64,000 nucleotides of DNA from Coenobita brevimanus. Its lineage: Eukaryota > Arthropoda > Malacostraca > Decapoda > Coenobitidae. The translations under genes were made by a program, and so were the position numbers. Location of the stretch: NCBI GenBank assembly GCA_032717465.1, contig CM064666.1, positions 21,639,431 through 21,703,430 of the forward strand. The letters run 5' to 3'. The notes under the pieces are model-generated. The model did not search any database and was not told where the DNA came from. It worked only from the letters and a program-made list of their open reading frames with translations. Position 1 is the first letter of the stretch; each line of letters starts with the position of its first letter. Positions 14,530-27,898 of this stretch are shown in pieces.

Positions 14530-15890
14530 TCTTTAAAAATAGTACTATTCATTCTGACACAATGGACGATGTATCTGACACGTGTTGCGTGAAGCGGCAA
14601 CAAAATTGGTAAACCTGCATGCTGGGGAGTGGTTGCCATACACCTGCATATGCCCTGGGATTGTATAAACCGTTTTCTGACATAATACTAATCACTTTGT
14701 CATATGCAGATATATTTGATGTTATTATGGTGACAACTAGTTCGTTTTAACATAGACACGGCTACTCTTTCTGTGGTTCATATGTAATGCTTTCACGAGT
14801 GCCAGCACAAGGTTATCAGCAATCTAGATAAATAGTATACAAGCTTTCCCAGAACTGAAATATTTTGAGGAAGTGTTTATATAATATGTGATTATGACTT
14901 GGAGACATATGACACCCAGTGTAATGTGAATGGCACAAAAATATTAGACAAGTAGAAGTAAACGAAATGTAAAGACAGTAAATTAACTTATCTGAAACTA
15001 TTCCCAAGAGCAGCGTATAAACTCATTTATCACTGATACACCAGCCGTATTGTGGAGGTGACATGCGAGATTCATTCTTATGTTGGACATTATATGTAAA
15101 ATAAATACAAGTTAAGGTTAAACACACTTTGAAGGGCTCCTTTTATTTATTTAATAACAACTGTATCCACCTCCTGCATCCAGACCTCTGTTCAATCGAC
15201 GCGACACCTACTATGAAGCTGTGCCATTCACGTAACGAAACACCACACCTCAATACCTTCCGACACTGAGATATTGCCACATTCGGGTAGTATGTAAAAA
15301 TAATGGTGTTAAAATTGTCCGACATGCAGACTCTATAGGCTATTATTAACCTCTGCAGTTAATCTATTTGTAGTTGTGATAACGAAAGAATTGTGATGGG
15401 TATTTTTCTCATGCTGTTTAATAATCTGAGTTTCACTTATATTCATGGGGGGGTTGGGTGACAATGGTGGCGTGCGTAGCTCAAGACCGTGAGGTAGTGA
15501 GTTCGTGCCTGACCTGAGTAGCTACTCAGCTGAATGTTAGCGCTCTCATCACCTTATCAGGGCCATATGGTCTAATATAGGCTTAGCTCGGAGAATTCAT
15601 TCCTTCACTTATATTCGAACATGACAAAGCCCATCGCAGTCAGTTTTCGAAAATGGCAACTCTGTCCGTCGCAGTTGCTATGTTTCCCAAGATACATTTA
15701 TCACAGTATAATGTGTGTAATGGTTGAACTATTACCATTTACAAGTCGATGGATGTTTGCAGTCACATAGTGGCATTGATGTGTTTATTAGCAGTACCAC
15801 CCACGATACCTAATCATGCGTACCAACTCCACCGAGACAAGTGGCCGGGAATAATGTTTCATTCTGTTCATTCTCCCATTCTTCGCACCA
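14530..15890. other. Non-satellite interruption of the array
   Basis: This stretch of about 1.36 kb lacks the satellite modules and is flanked by B-type sequence on both sides. It holds a tRNA-like SINE candidate at 15,455-15,620 and otherwise no repeat family or gene I recognise. The same block sits at 56,172-57,533, so it predates the large duplication. It may be an old inserted mobile element. Confidence 0.5.
15455..15620 (+). mobile_element. Possible tRNA-derived SINE fragment
   Basis: Sequence around 15,464-15,480 (TGGCGTGCGTAGCTC) resembles a pol III A box. About 25 bp further, GAGTTCGTGCC resembles a B box (GGTTCGANNCC), with the usual spacing. No clear 3' tail or target duplication is visible, so this is tentative. 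A copy lies at 57,098-57,262. Confidence 0.3.
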
Positions 15891-17502
15891 CACTTTAAAG
15901 ATACTTCTGGGAGCTACTCTCCATATAGCGATTTCTCCCAAAAATATGTTTATATAGAGATCACTCCAAAAAATATATTTTTGAACTACCCCCAAAAGAG
16001 GATGCTATCAATCGTAACTAGTCTACATTTAGCTCTAAGTTTTACAAATGAAAAAAAGTCACAAAAGACCCTGTTCCTAACGTAAAAATTAAAACCCTCC
16101 AGACTACATTAATACAGTTTATTCAGTGGTCCTGAAATTTTTATTTTGCAGCTGTCATGCATTACATATCTACGGAGGTGTAGAATAAAATTATATATGG
16201 TAATTAATTATATATTTCGGTGTTGTGATATAGTTTATACCTTCTCACAAATATTTGAGTCAAATGTTCATTAATCTTCCTTATTAAGAGGTATCACAGT
16301 TTTGAGAGGAAATGTGGCTTATGGTGTAACACGAACCTTCATAATGTGCATTTTTATTTTTTATATTCAGTAAGTAGGCTTGATGTAATTTCGATGTACT
16401 ACTACTTGAGGTAGTAGAAGGTAAGTTATCTTCACTCTCCCCACAAACGCCACCCCTCTTTAGCTATGAATCGATTTCTCCTGACTGTTCTCATTTAGAC
16501 TGATTTTTTTTTTTTTCCTGAACTTCACCTTCAGAAATGTTTTCTAAATTTTACATACAATTGGGAGTGTTTCCACCTAATTTGTGGTACATTTTTTAAA
16601 AGTTGCATATTTAGTGTTTCCTCACCCAATTATGCGTTTTTAGGATTATTTAAGTATAATAGTTTTTTTTTAATTCCGAAGCGGACGCATTTATCATACC
16701 AAAACTTGTAACCTTTTTTTTTTTTTTGTTTTATCCTCGTTACCCCTAGAAAAGATAATAAATACCACAAATGACCCTCTTCCTAACGTAAAAATCCAAT
16801 CTCCAGACGACATTAATACAGTTCATTCAGTGTTCCTTCGACATTCATTTTTTTTTTTTTTTGCTGTCATGCCCTATACATATAGGGCATGGAGTAAAGT
16901 TTTAAATGGTAATTATATATTTGGGTATTGCTATAATTTTTGTATTTTTTCGCATTAATTATTGCGAGAGTCAAAAGCTCATCAATATTCATTCTCACAA
17001 GTTTACGGCCGAAATATTTAAATATGTTTTGAGGGATATTACCGAAGGAAATGTAGCTGGTTTTAACACAAACTTTCATATGATTTTTTCTTTTACATTC
17101 AATCAGGTTGCTCGATGCTAATTTAAAGTGCAACTGAGATAATTATTCTTATTCAAAAATTTCCTCTTGTTTCGGTGACCACCACATCAATTGAAACTTC
17201 TTGTTATTAAACACCACAGATATGAGCTCTTTTTACGTGTGAATCGATATTATTTTTCATTTTTTTTTCTTTCAATCTTAGAAGTGTCATCTTTCTGGTA
17301 ATAGTTGGGTGTGTTTCACAACCAAGTTTGGGTTCATTTGTGTAATGTTTATACAGCCATCACTCGTAAAATTTATTTTGAAATTAGGCCTACTTTTTAG
17401 AAATGAAAAAAGTAACATGATCCCTCTTCCTAAAGTAAAAATTAAAACATTCGAAACGATAACCCTAATAGGTAATCTTTATTTTCTTATATATTAGGTA
17501 AC

Positions 17503-17870
17503 GTTGGGTCTGACGGACCCCACGGGAAAAAAAAAAATCCGTTTGAGATATTTCACAATGATTTAATACACAAATAATTCAATCCCTTATCTTTAAATAG
17601 GACCAGAAAAAATAGTTTAATTGAAAAAATATATATATTTTTAAAGTTTATACAAAAATGATTAAATTTTAGGTATGCAAATTTTATAATTGAATATTGC
17701 AAAATTGAAAAGTTATATCAAGATTCCTTGGGTGACCTGCAGTAGACCGATGTTGGGACCCCATCATCCCTATGAAGAGCATCACTATGAAGAGCATCAC
17801 GGACAGATCTGTAGACATGCTCATATTTTTAAAAATCAAATTTCGGGGACTGGGGTTTCTGAGACCCCAC
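17503..17870. mobile_element. Possible non-autonomous DNA transposon (MITE)
   Basis: The left end GTTGGGTCTGACGGACCCCA and the right end, read in reverse (GTGGGGTCTCAGAAACCCCA), form imperfect inverted ends around a 368-bp AT-rich core. The core has no coding capacity and contains a 14-bp direct repeat (atgaagagcatcac, twice). The segment interrupts satellite sequence. No target duplication is clear. The ends recall piggyBac-like termini, which is only an impression. The second copy is at 59,153-59,519. Confidence 0.4.
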
Positions 17871-18550
17871 ATGTGCTACTACTTCGGATAAGAAAGAATA
17901 CTCATTCGAAGTTTCTCGCATGTTTTGTTCATAAAACCTCTGATTAAAGCGCTCCTTACAATTTCTTTTTCATTTCGTAATTTGATTATTTGTACACCGA
18001 TAATAGTATTGTGGGTTTTGGAAATAATCGGGTGTCTATCTCACTGAATTTTGGGTTTATTTGTGAAAACTGAATAATTAGTGATTTCTCCCAAAAACCA
18101 TTCATACAGCCATCACGCAAGTAAAATAGTTTTTCATTTACCCCCACAGCGGATGATATGAGCCGTAAGTAGTTCATAATTGGCATCACTTTTTATCCAT
18201 GGAGTCACGCCTACTCCGGCAACATGATTATATCTGGAACTAGGAAATGTTCATTAATTGTATATCTAAATTCGTCTGTGCATTTACTTTTTCTTAAAAA
18301 TATATATGTAATACTCACTACCAAAATAATTTTCTATTAACTATTTCTTGGGTTTCTGAGTGATTTATCCTTACTAAATATGAATAATTGATTCAGACTG
18401 GAAAAATGGAAAATATTCCATTTTTTAAATTTCATCGGAATTCTCAAGGTCCCACTTTATCTCCTTATTTATACACATTAAAATATTATCTATTATAGCT
18501 CTTAATATTTATAAGCTGTTTTCACGTCTCTTTGGTTTTAAATCCGTCAA

Positions 18551-18604
18551 ATGCCTATTATCTCATTTAAACGTTAATGCCTATTATCTCATTTAAACGT
18601 TAAT
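18551..18604. repeat. 27-bp tandem duplication
   Basis: The phrase atgcctattatctcattt followed by aaacgttaa occurs twice in direct succession inside monomer A. It is also duplicated at the matching place in unit 2 (about 60,202-60,255). Confidence 0.85.
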
Positions 18605-19213
18605 GATTTTTTTTTCCCCGAGGACAAACTTCTTCATGTTTTTCTGACTTTTGTATACAATTAGGAGTGTTTTCCAGCTAATTTATGGCACATTTGTAAA
18701 GTTTCATATTTATTGCTTCCCCACGCAGTTCTTTGATTTTTAGGATCACTCAAGATATATAAGAGATTTCAGTTTACTGTAACGAAGACGAATATGCCGT
18801 AAATAATCTTGTATCATTCTTTTTCATCCTGATATTTTAACAACGAAAGAAAGGAAATACCACAAATGACCGCCGCCTTAACGTAGAAACCCAATCTCCA
18901 TCAGACATCAATAGAGTTAATTCCAGAAACTAACACCAAAATAATTTTCTTTTAACGATTAAATGACTTTACCAGTGATCTTTACCTTGGTAAATATGGA
19001 CAATGATATCAGACGAACCATGATATTGGGAAAATATTCCATTTTTTAAATTTCATCAGGAGGTTCAAGGTGCCTCCTTATACATATAAAAACAATATCC
19101 CTCGTATCTCTTAATATCCAAGTCTTTTTCAAGTCTCTTTGAATTTAAATCCGTCAAATGCCATCTTTGTTTACCTTTCAACCGATTTCTAGTGACTATT
19201 ATCTGATTTGAAC

Positions 19214-21750
19214 TTCTATCTATCTATTTATCTATCTATTGCCAGACGCCTCAATCCCGCTTGGGGTGGCCACAAACAAATCGCCTCCACGTCGCCCTGT
19301 CCACCGCCATTTCACTGCCCTGCTCCTAACTCACACCCCCCACTCTCATATACCCATCTCTCCATCTCATCCTTGGCCTCCCCCTCCCTCTTCCCCCCTC
19401 CACCTCAATCTCATACACTCTCTTCGTCAGTCTCTCACCACGGCCAAAGCACCTCAGTGTGTTCCTGATAACGCTTCTTATCACATTCAAATCCACACCA
19501 CAACGCTCCTTTATATCCTCATTCGTCACCATGTGACTCCACAGGCTCCTCTTAAATAACTCATTTCCACTGCTCTCCCTCTTGACTTATGTCCTTCCAA
19601 CAACGCGTCCAAGCTTCACTTCCATAAGATAGAGTTGGTATCATAATACTGTCATGTAACTTTTTCACTTCCATGCTCACTTCCCTGTTTCTTATCACTG
19701 CTTTCAAAGAACCAGCAACCCTTCTTCCCTTCTGTACCCTTTCGAGCACTTCACCCTCCAAACCTCCATCCTTACTCATCACACTACCCAAGTACTTAAA
19801 CGTACTCACATTTTCCAATTCCTCACCATCCAACCTCGCTGTACATGCACTGACTTCACCTCTCTCAAAGACCCTCACTTTACTCTTCCCTACATTCACC
19901 TTTAGATTCCGTTTCTTACACACTCTCCCAAACCCATCCACCAAGCCTTGCAGCTCTCCTTCGTCTTTGCTCAACAACACATTATCATCTGCAAACAACA
20001 GTACAGGGAGTTTCCAAACACTATCCTCTCTCACCAGGGCCACTCCAACATCCACTACCCTACCTGTACCTCTTTTATTTCCCCATCCATGTACAGATTG
20101 AACAACCATGGAGACATGACACATCCCTGTTTCAACCCAAACTTCAAAGAGAAAAAGTCACTTAGTTCACCATCCACACGCACTGCAGCCTTAGCACCAT
20201 CATACATACTCTTCATAGCATTCAACAACTTCCCATCTACTCCACATATTAATACTTTCCACAATCCTTATCTATCCACCCTGTCATATGCTTTCTCCAA
20301 ATCCATAAAAGCCGCAGACAACTTCTTTCCCTTCTCTAGAAACTTTTCCACTAAAGGTCTAAGAATGAATATCTGATCTACACAACCTCTTCCCTTCCTA
20401 AAGCCTCCCTGTTCTTCTCCAACTAATTCCTGTGTTCTTTACCTGTCAGTAAGTATCATACCATACACTTTTCCTATTATACTAAGAAGACAAATGCCCG
20501 TATCATTACCACACACTTCTTTTTCCCCTTTCCCTTTGTGCAAGGGAATAATTATACCTGACTTACAATCCTCCGGGACTCTACCTTCCTCCAAGGCCAA
20601 TCTGCACATCTTCCACATCCATTCTCCATCTGCTCACTTTTTCTCCCTTCTCCATTAGAAATCTACCATTTTTATCTTTCACTCCCCTGCTAACCACTTC
20701 CACCCTGTCTTACTCTCTTCACCTCTTTCCAGAACATTTTCTTAGTCCCTCCACTTCTTCCGCCTCACAACTTCTTGCATGCCCCTATTTCTCATCCATT
20801 CATTGCATGCTTTCTTCTTTTGTGCCATAGCCTGTCTCACCTCTTCAGTCCACCACTCTGTTCCTTGCACCCACCTCTGTCTTCTCTTCCTCCCACACAC
20901 CACATCACATGCTGCACATGTTCTGTAAATATCCTGCACACACCTTCCACGTCCCCTATCTGCTCCAATTCATATTTGCCCAATCGTTCCTCCACTTCTC
21001 TCTTATACTCTGCCTTTTTCTCATCTTCTTGTAACCTTTCCACTCCCCTTGGAACTACTCCTTCCTCTCGTCTTTCCCTTCTATTCCTCCATCTTACTTG
21101 GATCCTAATTCTGACCACCACCAAGTAGTGGTCAGAAAGTCCACTCTCCCAACCTCTACTTCGCATCCTTTCATCCACACACACATAATCAATCATTGCC
21201 TTCCTTTCATTCAGTTCACCACCCACCCTTCTCATCACCCGCCATGTATACCTGTGGATCATTTTATGCCTGAAGAGTATTGGCTATCACCAACCCCCTC
21301 CCAGCACAAATGTCCACTAACGCACTCCCATTCTCATCTATCTTAGCAGGCACACCCCACTCACCAACTATTCCATCCACCTTCACATTCCCTATACCAT
21401 TCATATCATTGATCAAAAACTCTTTCATTTCTTCCAAACTTTTCCAAGCACACTTCCACATTTGTCCAGAACTCTTCTCTCACTCTGCTAGCACGATATT
21501 GAGTTGGCGCATACACACACACACACAATCGCCCACATTTGTATACCAACTTTCAACTTTACCCACACAATCCTTGACCCAAGTGATCCATGTTGTTTTA
21601 TGCTCTTCTTCCGTCTTTTACTCACAACTATACATACTCCTTCCTTTGCCCTCTCATTCTCACCTACTCCTGCACATATGCCCCATCCATACTCCCATTC
21701 TCTCACACTTCCTCCTCTCCTTTTTGTTTCAGTTATTCCACATACATCCA
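19214..21750 (-). mobile_element. LINE-B copy 1, 5'-truncated APE/RT LINE
   Basis: Minus-strand LINE related to LINE-A. Its 3' end is a tetranucleotide tail (tatc on the plus strand, 19,214-19,240) and its RT and endonuclease follow rightwards. It breaks off at 21,750 inside the endonuclease, lacking the first motif, as expected for 5' truncation during target-primed reverse transcription. Relative to the unit 2 copy it has two internal deletions, near 20,624 (about 213 bp) and 20,754 (about 92 bp). Confidence 0.85.
19561..20264 (-). pseudogene. LINE-B reverse transcriptase, C-terminal half
   Basis: The frame from 20,264 contains MKSMYDGAKAAVRVDG and LKQGCVMSPWLFNLYMDG. The frame from 20,124 contains LPVLLFADDNVLLSKDEGEL, the catalytic F/YxDD motif, followed by VNVGKSKV and FKYLGS, the standard RT thumb landmarks. 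The two pieces are in different frames. A 187-residue piece remains open, but the gene is broken upstream and the copy is a pseudogene. Confidence 0.85.
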
Positions 21751-21751
21751 C
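20742..21751 (-). pseudogene. LINE-B endonuclease and linker, broken
   Basis: Three minus-strand frames together show the endonuclease: MDVCGITETKRRGGSVREWEYGWG (from 21,751), INDMNGIGNV (from 21,461) and SGLSDHYLVVVRI (from 21,262). The N-terminal TWN motif is missing because the element is truncated. The linker toward the RT runs to 20,742. Confidence 0.78.
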
Positions 21752-24700
21752 GATCTTTCATATGATTTTTTTTTTACATTCAATGAGGACACTCGGTGGA
21801 AAATTCATATAGTACTACTGCAGGTAAGACAAAATTTGTCGCTTGTTTCGGTGACCACCACATCAACTGGAACTTCTTGTTTTTAAACACCTCAGATTTG
21901 AGCTCTTTTTACTTAAGATCAACATCCTGTTATCTTTCTTTAATGTGATTTTCTTTACTATTCCTTCAGAAGTTTCCTCCGTTTTGGGGGAATAATTGGG
22001 TGTGTTTAACCACCAATTTTGGGGGCATTTGTGAAAGGTATGTAGCGATTTCTCCAAAAAATATGTTTATACAGCTATCACTACTGTAAAATATTTTTCA
22101 ACTACCAACAAAACCGATGCTATCCGTCGTGGCTTGTTCAAAATTAGTCCTCCTTTTTACAGATGAAAAGTCACAAATGACCCATCTTCCTAAGGTAAAA
22201 ATGAAAACATTCCAGAAGTCCTTAATACTTTTTATTCAGTGTTCCTTTCAAGCGGTGATGCATTATGTGTCTACGGAAATGAGGAATATGAATATGAATG
22301 GTACTTACTTATATATGTCGGTATTCCGATAGGGTTTATACCGTTTAATAAATTTTTTGGTGAGTGAAATTCTTATTAATATTCCTCTCAAGACCAAGGC
22401 ATCACAGTTTTGAGAGATTTTACTTATGGAAATGCGATAGTTTATACCTTTCAATAAATTTTTAGGTGAGTCGAATTCTTATTAATAGTCCTCTTAAGAC
22501 CGAGGCATCACAATTTTGAGAGATTTTACTTATGGAAATGTGGCTTATGGTGTAACACGAGCCTTCGTAGTGTGCTTTTTTTTTTCCTTTTCTTACATTC
22601 AGTCAGGAGGCTTGATGTAATTTTGATGTGCTACTACATCAGATAAGAAAGAATACTCTTTCGAAGTTTCTCGCTTGTTTCGGTGACCCCCAAATCAATG
22701 GAATTTATTGTTCATAAAACCACTGGTTCCATCTTTCTTTACGTGTCAATCTTTCTCTTTTTTGTATATTTCCCGAACATGATTTTTTCACCGCCCAAAA
22801 AGTGTTCTGGGTTTTGAAAATTATTGGGTGTGTTTCTCAATCAATTTTTAGTATAGTTTTGGAAGCTGAATATTCATCGATTTCGCCCCCCCAAAAAAAA
22901 ACATTAATACAGCCATCACTCTAGTAAAATCTTTTTTATTTACCCCCAAAGCGAATGATATGAGCCGTAAATACTTCACAATTAGGACTATTTATCCTTG
23001 GAGTCACGCTTGCTCGGCAACCTGATTTTTTTTAGAGCCATCATGATCAATTAAACTGCGTATGTGTGGGACCAAGTAATGTTCATTGATATTATATATC
23101 ATTTCGACTAAGCATTTACTTTTTCATAATAATATATATCTAAATACCAATACCTAAATAATTTTCTTTTAACGATTCATTGACTTTACGAGTGATTTTT
23201 ATCTTGGTAAATATTGACAATGATATCAGAGGAATCATTATACTGGGAAAATATTCCATTTTTTAAAATTCCTCAGGAGTCTCAAGGTGCCACGTTAACG
23301 TCTTAGTCATACATATAAAAACAATATCCCTTGCATCTCTTAATTTCCAAATTGTTTTCACGTCTCTTTGAGTTTAAACCCGTCAAATGCCACCTTCTTT
23401 ACCTTTGAGCCGATTTCTAGTGACATCTGATTTAAACTGGCTGGTGATTTTTTTTTTTTTTTTCCCGAAGCCGAGCTTCTTCATCCTCAGAAATGTTTTC
23501 TGAATTTTGTATACAATTGGGAGTGTCTCCCCGCTAATTTTGGGCACATATGTGAAAGTTAAATATTTATTGTTTTCCCACCTAGTTATGTGATATTTAG
23601 GATCAATCAAATACGATAGAATTCAATTACTTCTGACGCCGACGCATTTACCGTAACATTTTATTTATTTACTTTTATCTTCTTCATTACAAAAGAAAAT
23701 AAATGCAACAAAAGGCCTTCTTCCTAACTTAAAAATTAAATCTTCACTGGACATAAATACATTTCATTCAGTGGTGTTACTTCGACCTTCATTTTTTTTT
23801 TTTTTTTTTAGCTTTAATGCACTGCTTGTCAACGATTATGAATTTATGTTTTAAACGGGAATTTGGGTATCGCAAAAGTTTTTACTTTCTCGTGTTAATT
23901 ATTGCAAGAGTGAAAAGCTCATCAATATTTCTTCCCAAAAAATTATCAAATTTTTTAGAGACGTTATCTAAGAAAATGTGGCTTATGTTCTAAAACGATC
24001 TTTCATATTTTTTTTTTTTTTACATTCAGAGCTCTCGATGGAAATTTAATATGGTACTGCTGGAGGTAAAGGAGAAGACCCTCCTAATTAAAAATTTCTC
24101 GCTTGTCTCGGAGACCACCACATCAATTGGAACTTATTGTTCTTAAGGACATCAGACGTGAGCTCATTTTACATGTGAACCGATTTATTGTTATGGATCA
24201 ATTTTATTTTTTTTTTTTACCTTCAGAAATGTCTTCTCAGGTTTTGAATGATTTGCGTTTGTTTCAGAAGCAAATTTTAGTACATTTGTAGATATATATC
24301 GGCGATTTCTTCGAAAAAATATGTTTATACAGCCAACACTCCTTTAAAATATTTTTGAACTATCTCCAAAACGGATGCTATCAGCCGTAACTAGTTCACA
24401 ATTAGCCCTACTTTTTCAAGTGAAAATAGTCACAAATGACCCTTCTTCATGACGTAAAAATGAAAAAAAAAAAAATACAGACGACATTAATTCAGTTCAT
24501 TCAGTGTACCTTCAACCTATGTTTTTTGAAGCTGCCACGCATTATATGCCAACGGAGGTGAGGAATATAGTTGTAAATGGAAATTAATTATATATCTTGG
24601 TTTTGAAATAGAGTTTATTCCTTCTTATAAATTTTTAGGGGATATTCAAATACTATTATTCCTTCTTACGAGGTATCACAGTTTTGAGAGATTAGATGAA

Positions 24701-25187
24701 ACACGAACTATCATAATGTGCGTTTTGTTTTCTTATATTCATTCAGTAGGCTTGATGTAATTCTGATGTGCTACTATTTCAGATAAGAAAGAATACTGAT
24801 TTGAAGTTTCTAGCTGGTTTTAGTTCATAAATATAAACTTATTGTTCATACAACCTCTGCTTGCATTTCTCTTTACATGTCCATCGGGTTGTTTTGCTGT
24901 TTTGTAAATATGATTTTTTTTCACCCTCAAAGTAGTGTTGTGGGTTTTGGAAATAATTGGGTGTTTTTCTCAGTGAATTTTGAGTACATTTGGGGAAGTT
25001 TAATATCGCTCAAATGTACAGTCATCACGCCAGTAAAATAGTTTTTATTATTCCCAAATGCGATGATATGAGCCGCAAGTAGTTCACGATTGGCACTACT
25101 TTTTATCCTTCGAGTCACCCTTGCTCCGGCAACCTGATATTATTTTAGAGCCATACCTGAGACCGAGTAATGTTCATTAAAAATATA
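21751..25187. repeat. Trimeric satellite array between LINE-B and LINE-A
   Basis: Monomers B (21,968), C (22,804), A (23,489), B (24,231) and C (24,941) follow the A-B-C order. AT-rich, no coding evidence. C monomers end in the cttggagtcacgcttgctc module. Confidence 0.75.
22328..22540. repeat. About 105-bp tandem duplication in satellite
   Basis: A segment running from gatag..tttatacc through gagattttacttatggaaatg occurs twice head to tail with several mismatches. It is a local duplication inside a B/C monomer junction; neighbouring arrays have related single or diverged copies (about 4,000 and 4,200). Confidence 0.75.
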
Positions 25188-25201
25188 TTTGTAATACTAT
25201 C
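25188..25201 (+). repeat. LINE-A target-site duplication, left
   Basis: The 14-mer tatttgtaatacta is next to the LINE 3' tail; an identical 14-mer sits at 28,084-28,097. Confidence 0.88.
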
Positions 25202-25591
25202 TATCTCTCTATAGCCCGACGCCCTAATCCCGCAAAGGGTGGCCGCAGACAAAACGCCCCCAAGTCGCTCTGTCACTACCCTCCCCCTAAATCACCCCCC
25301 CTCCCTCATATACCTCTCAACTCCATCCCTCCACCTCATCCTCGGTCTACCCCTCTCTCTCCCTCCCTCCACCTCACCTACATACACCCTCTTAGTCAGT
25401 CTTTCATTCTCCATTCTCTTCACATGTCCAAACCACCTCAGTGTATTTCTCCTAATCTTCTCAACCACATCCACATCCACCCCACAACTTTCCTTCACTT
25501 CTTCATCCGTTAGCCTGTCCCTCCACGTCACTCCACATGCTCCTCTCAGGTAACTCATTTCACTTTTGACTTGTTCCCCTCTTGCAAGGTC

Positions 25592-26664
25592 CATGACTCG
25601 TTTCCATACGTCAGGGTGGGGATCACAATACTATCATGCAGTGACTTCTTAACTTCCATACTCACCTCCCTATTTCCTGCTGTACCATTTCACGCACTTC
25701 ATCCCCGAAAGTTCCATCCTTACTCATCACACTACCCAAGTACTTTAATGCACTCACATTCTCCAAGCACCATAACACCATGACTTTATTTTTGTTTACA
25801 TTAACTTTCAGATTCCTCCTCCTTGCAACTCCCATTCATCTTCATTCAACAATACTGTATCATCAGCAAACAGCAACACCGGAAGCTTCCAAATCTCACC
25901 CTATTCATTAGAGCCACCCCTACATCCACTGTCCTATCTTGCACCTCCTTTACAACCCCATCCATGTATATATTAAACAGCCATGGGGACATCACACAAC
26001 CCTGTTTCAGTCCCACATTGAGATCAAAGAACTCAGCTCACCATCCACTCGCACCGTAGCCCTAGCTCCCTCGTACATACTCTTCACAGCACTCAACAAT
26101 TTCCCCTCCATATATTCTTAATACCTTCCACATACCTTGCCTATATATTGTCATAAGCTTTTTCCAAGTCCATGAAGGCAGCATGTACTTTCCTTCCCTT
26201 CTCTAGATACTTCTCCACTAAACATCTAAGAACAAACATCTGATCTACACACCCTTTTACCTTCCTAAATCCCCCTTGTTCTCCATCTAGCTCCTCTGTC
26301 ATATGCCTATCCCCATCAATGAGTATGCTACCATATATTTTACCAGTCACACTAAGAAGGCAAATACCCCTATGGTTACCACACACCTCTCTCTCCCTTT
26401 TCCTTTGTATAAAGGAACAATTATATCTGATTTCCAGTCCTCTGGAACCCCTCCCTCTTCCCAGGCCTATCTACACAACTTCCATATCCACTCCTCAACA
26501 ATCTCACCCCCATACCTAAGCATTTCACCACACACTCCATCAATTCCTGGGGCCTTTCCCAGCTTAATCTTCATCGCTTCCACTACTTCCGCCCTACTGA
26601 TCTCTTCCTCCCTCCTCTCATCTCTTCTTCTCAGCCATTCTCCAACCACTTGTACTGCTCTCAC
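25592..26664 (-). pseudogene. LINE-A RT, copy 2, broken
   Basis: The frame 26,664-26,467 has GKAPGIDGVCGEML. The frame 26,386-26,141 has HRGICLLSVTGKIYG, GEQGGFRKVKGCVDQMF and AFMDLEKAYDN, the contiguous RT core motifs. The catalytic DD region further 3' (near 25,860) is in another frame, and the rest is disrupted. Confidence 0.8.
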
Positions 26665-27131
26665 TCTACATTCAACAAATCAAAGTGCTCCTTCCATCTC
26701 CTCAATTTCTCTCTCTTCACCAACTATCTATTATTCCTATCTTTCACTCCCCTACTATATCCCATTTCACACTCTTACTTTCTTTACCTCCTTCGAAAAC
26801 AATTTCTTACTCTCCCTCCATTTCACACTCAGATTCCTTCCAAACTCTTCATCCACTTTCTTCTTACTCTCCTTCACCAGTCTCAACCTCCCTTCTCATG
26901 CTCACATATACCTCTCTCTTCTCGCTCTCATGTTCTCCCCAACCTCTACTCGCTAACCATTCACTGTATGCCTTCTTCTTTTGTTCCACAGCTCGTTTCA
27001 CCTCATCATTCCACCATGCTGTCCCTTGCACACCCTTGCATCTCCTCACTCCATAAACCGCCTCACACGCTGCGCCTATCTCTTCTGTGAATATCTTACA
27101 TACGTCTTCCACCCCTTCCATCTGCTCTAGC

Positions 27132-27898
27132 TCATACCTTCCCAATCTTTCTTTGCAGCTCCTTGGCCATCACTAAATGATGGTCCGAGACTCCATTCCC
27201 CCACCCTCTCCACACTCTTGCATCCAACACTTTTCTCATTCGCTCATCCACACACACGTACAGTAGTCTATCATTGCCTTTCGTTCAACAAGTTCAACAT
27301 CCACCTCCTCATTACTCTCCATGTATACCGGTGGATCATCTTATGACGAAAGTAGGTGTTGGCTATTGCCAACCCCTTACAAGCACAGCTGTCCACCAAA
27401 GCACTACTTCAGCTAGCACATCCCACTGACCAACCACCCCATCCACTCGTACATTCCCAACTTTGCCATTCATGTCTCCAATCAACAGCAATCTCTCGCT
27501 CCTCTCAAACTTCTCCATACATGCTTCTACTCTCGCCCAAAACTCATCTTTCACTCTTGCCACTCGATCCTCTGTCGGAGCATACATAGAATCGCCCACG
27601 CTTGTATACCTACTTTCATCCTCACCCATACAATCCTTGCACCCACTGTTCCATACTGTCTTATATTCTCCTTCCACTTTTTGCTTCTCTTCCTTCAGAC
27701 ATACTCCTTCTCTTGCCCTCTCATTCTCATTGACTCCCGCACATATACCTAAACCATATTCCCATTCCCTCACCCTTTCACCTTGTCATTTAGTATCAGT
27801 CAATCCACATATATCCACTTTAGCATCCTCAAGCACCTGAACAATCTCTCTCACTTCATCATTCAATCCTCTCACATTCCATGTTCCCACCCTAAGAA
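27132..27898 (-). pseudogene. LINE-A APE endonuclease, copy 2, broken
   Basis: Equivalent to 1,721-2,486, with the 136-residue GDMNGKVGN piece intact at 27,363-27,773. It differs from unit 1 by substitutions and by a three-base insertion near 27,260 (cagtag repeat) that is absent from the other two copies. Confidence 0.78.

Larger units (their letters stand above)
11511..19213. repeat. Trimeric satellite array, main block of unit 1
   Basis: Monomer anchors in order: A near 11,662, B 12,438, C 13,086, A 13,728, B 14,452. A non-satellite stretch (14,530-15,890) follows. The array resumes with B 15,893, A 16,537, B 17,286, C 18,010 and A 18,640. B monomers carry gatgctatcagccgt-type sequence and C monomers the related gatgatatgagccgt. 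No gene is visible; short open frames here are chance. Confidence 0.75.
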
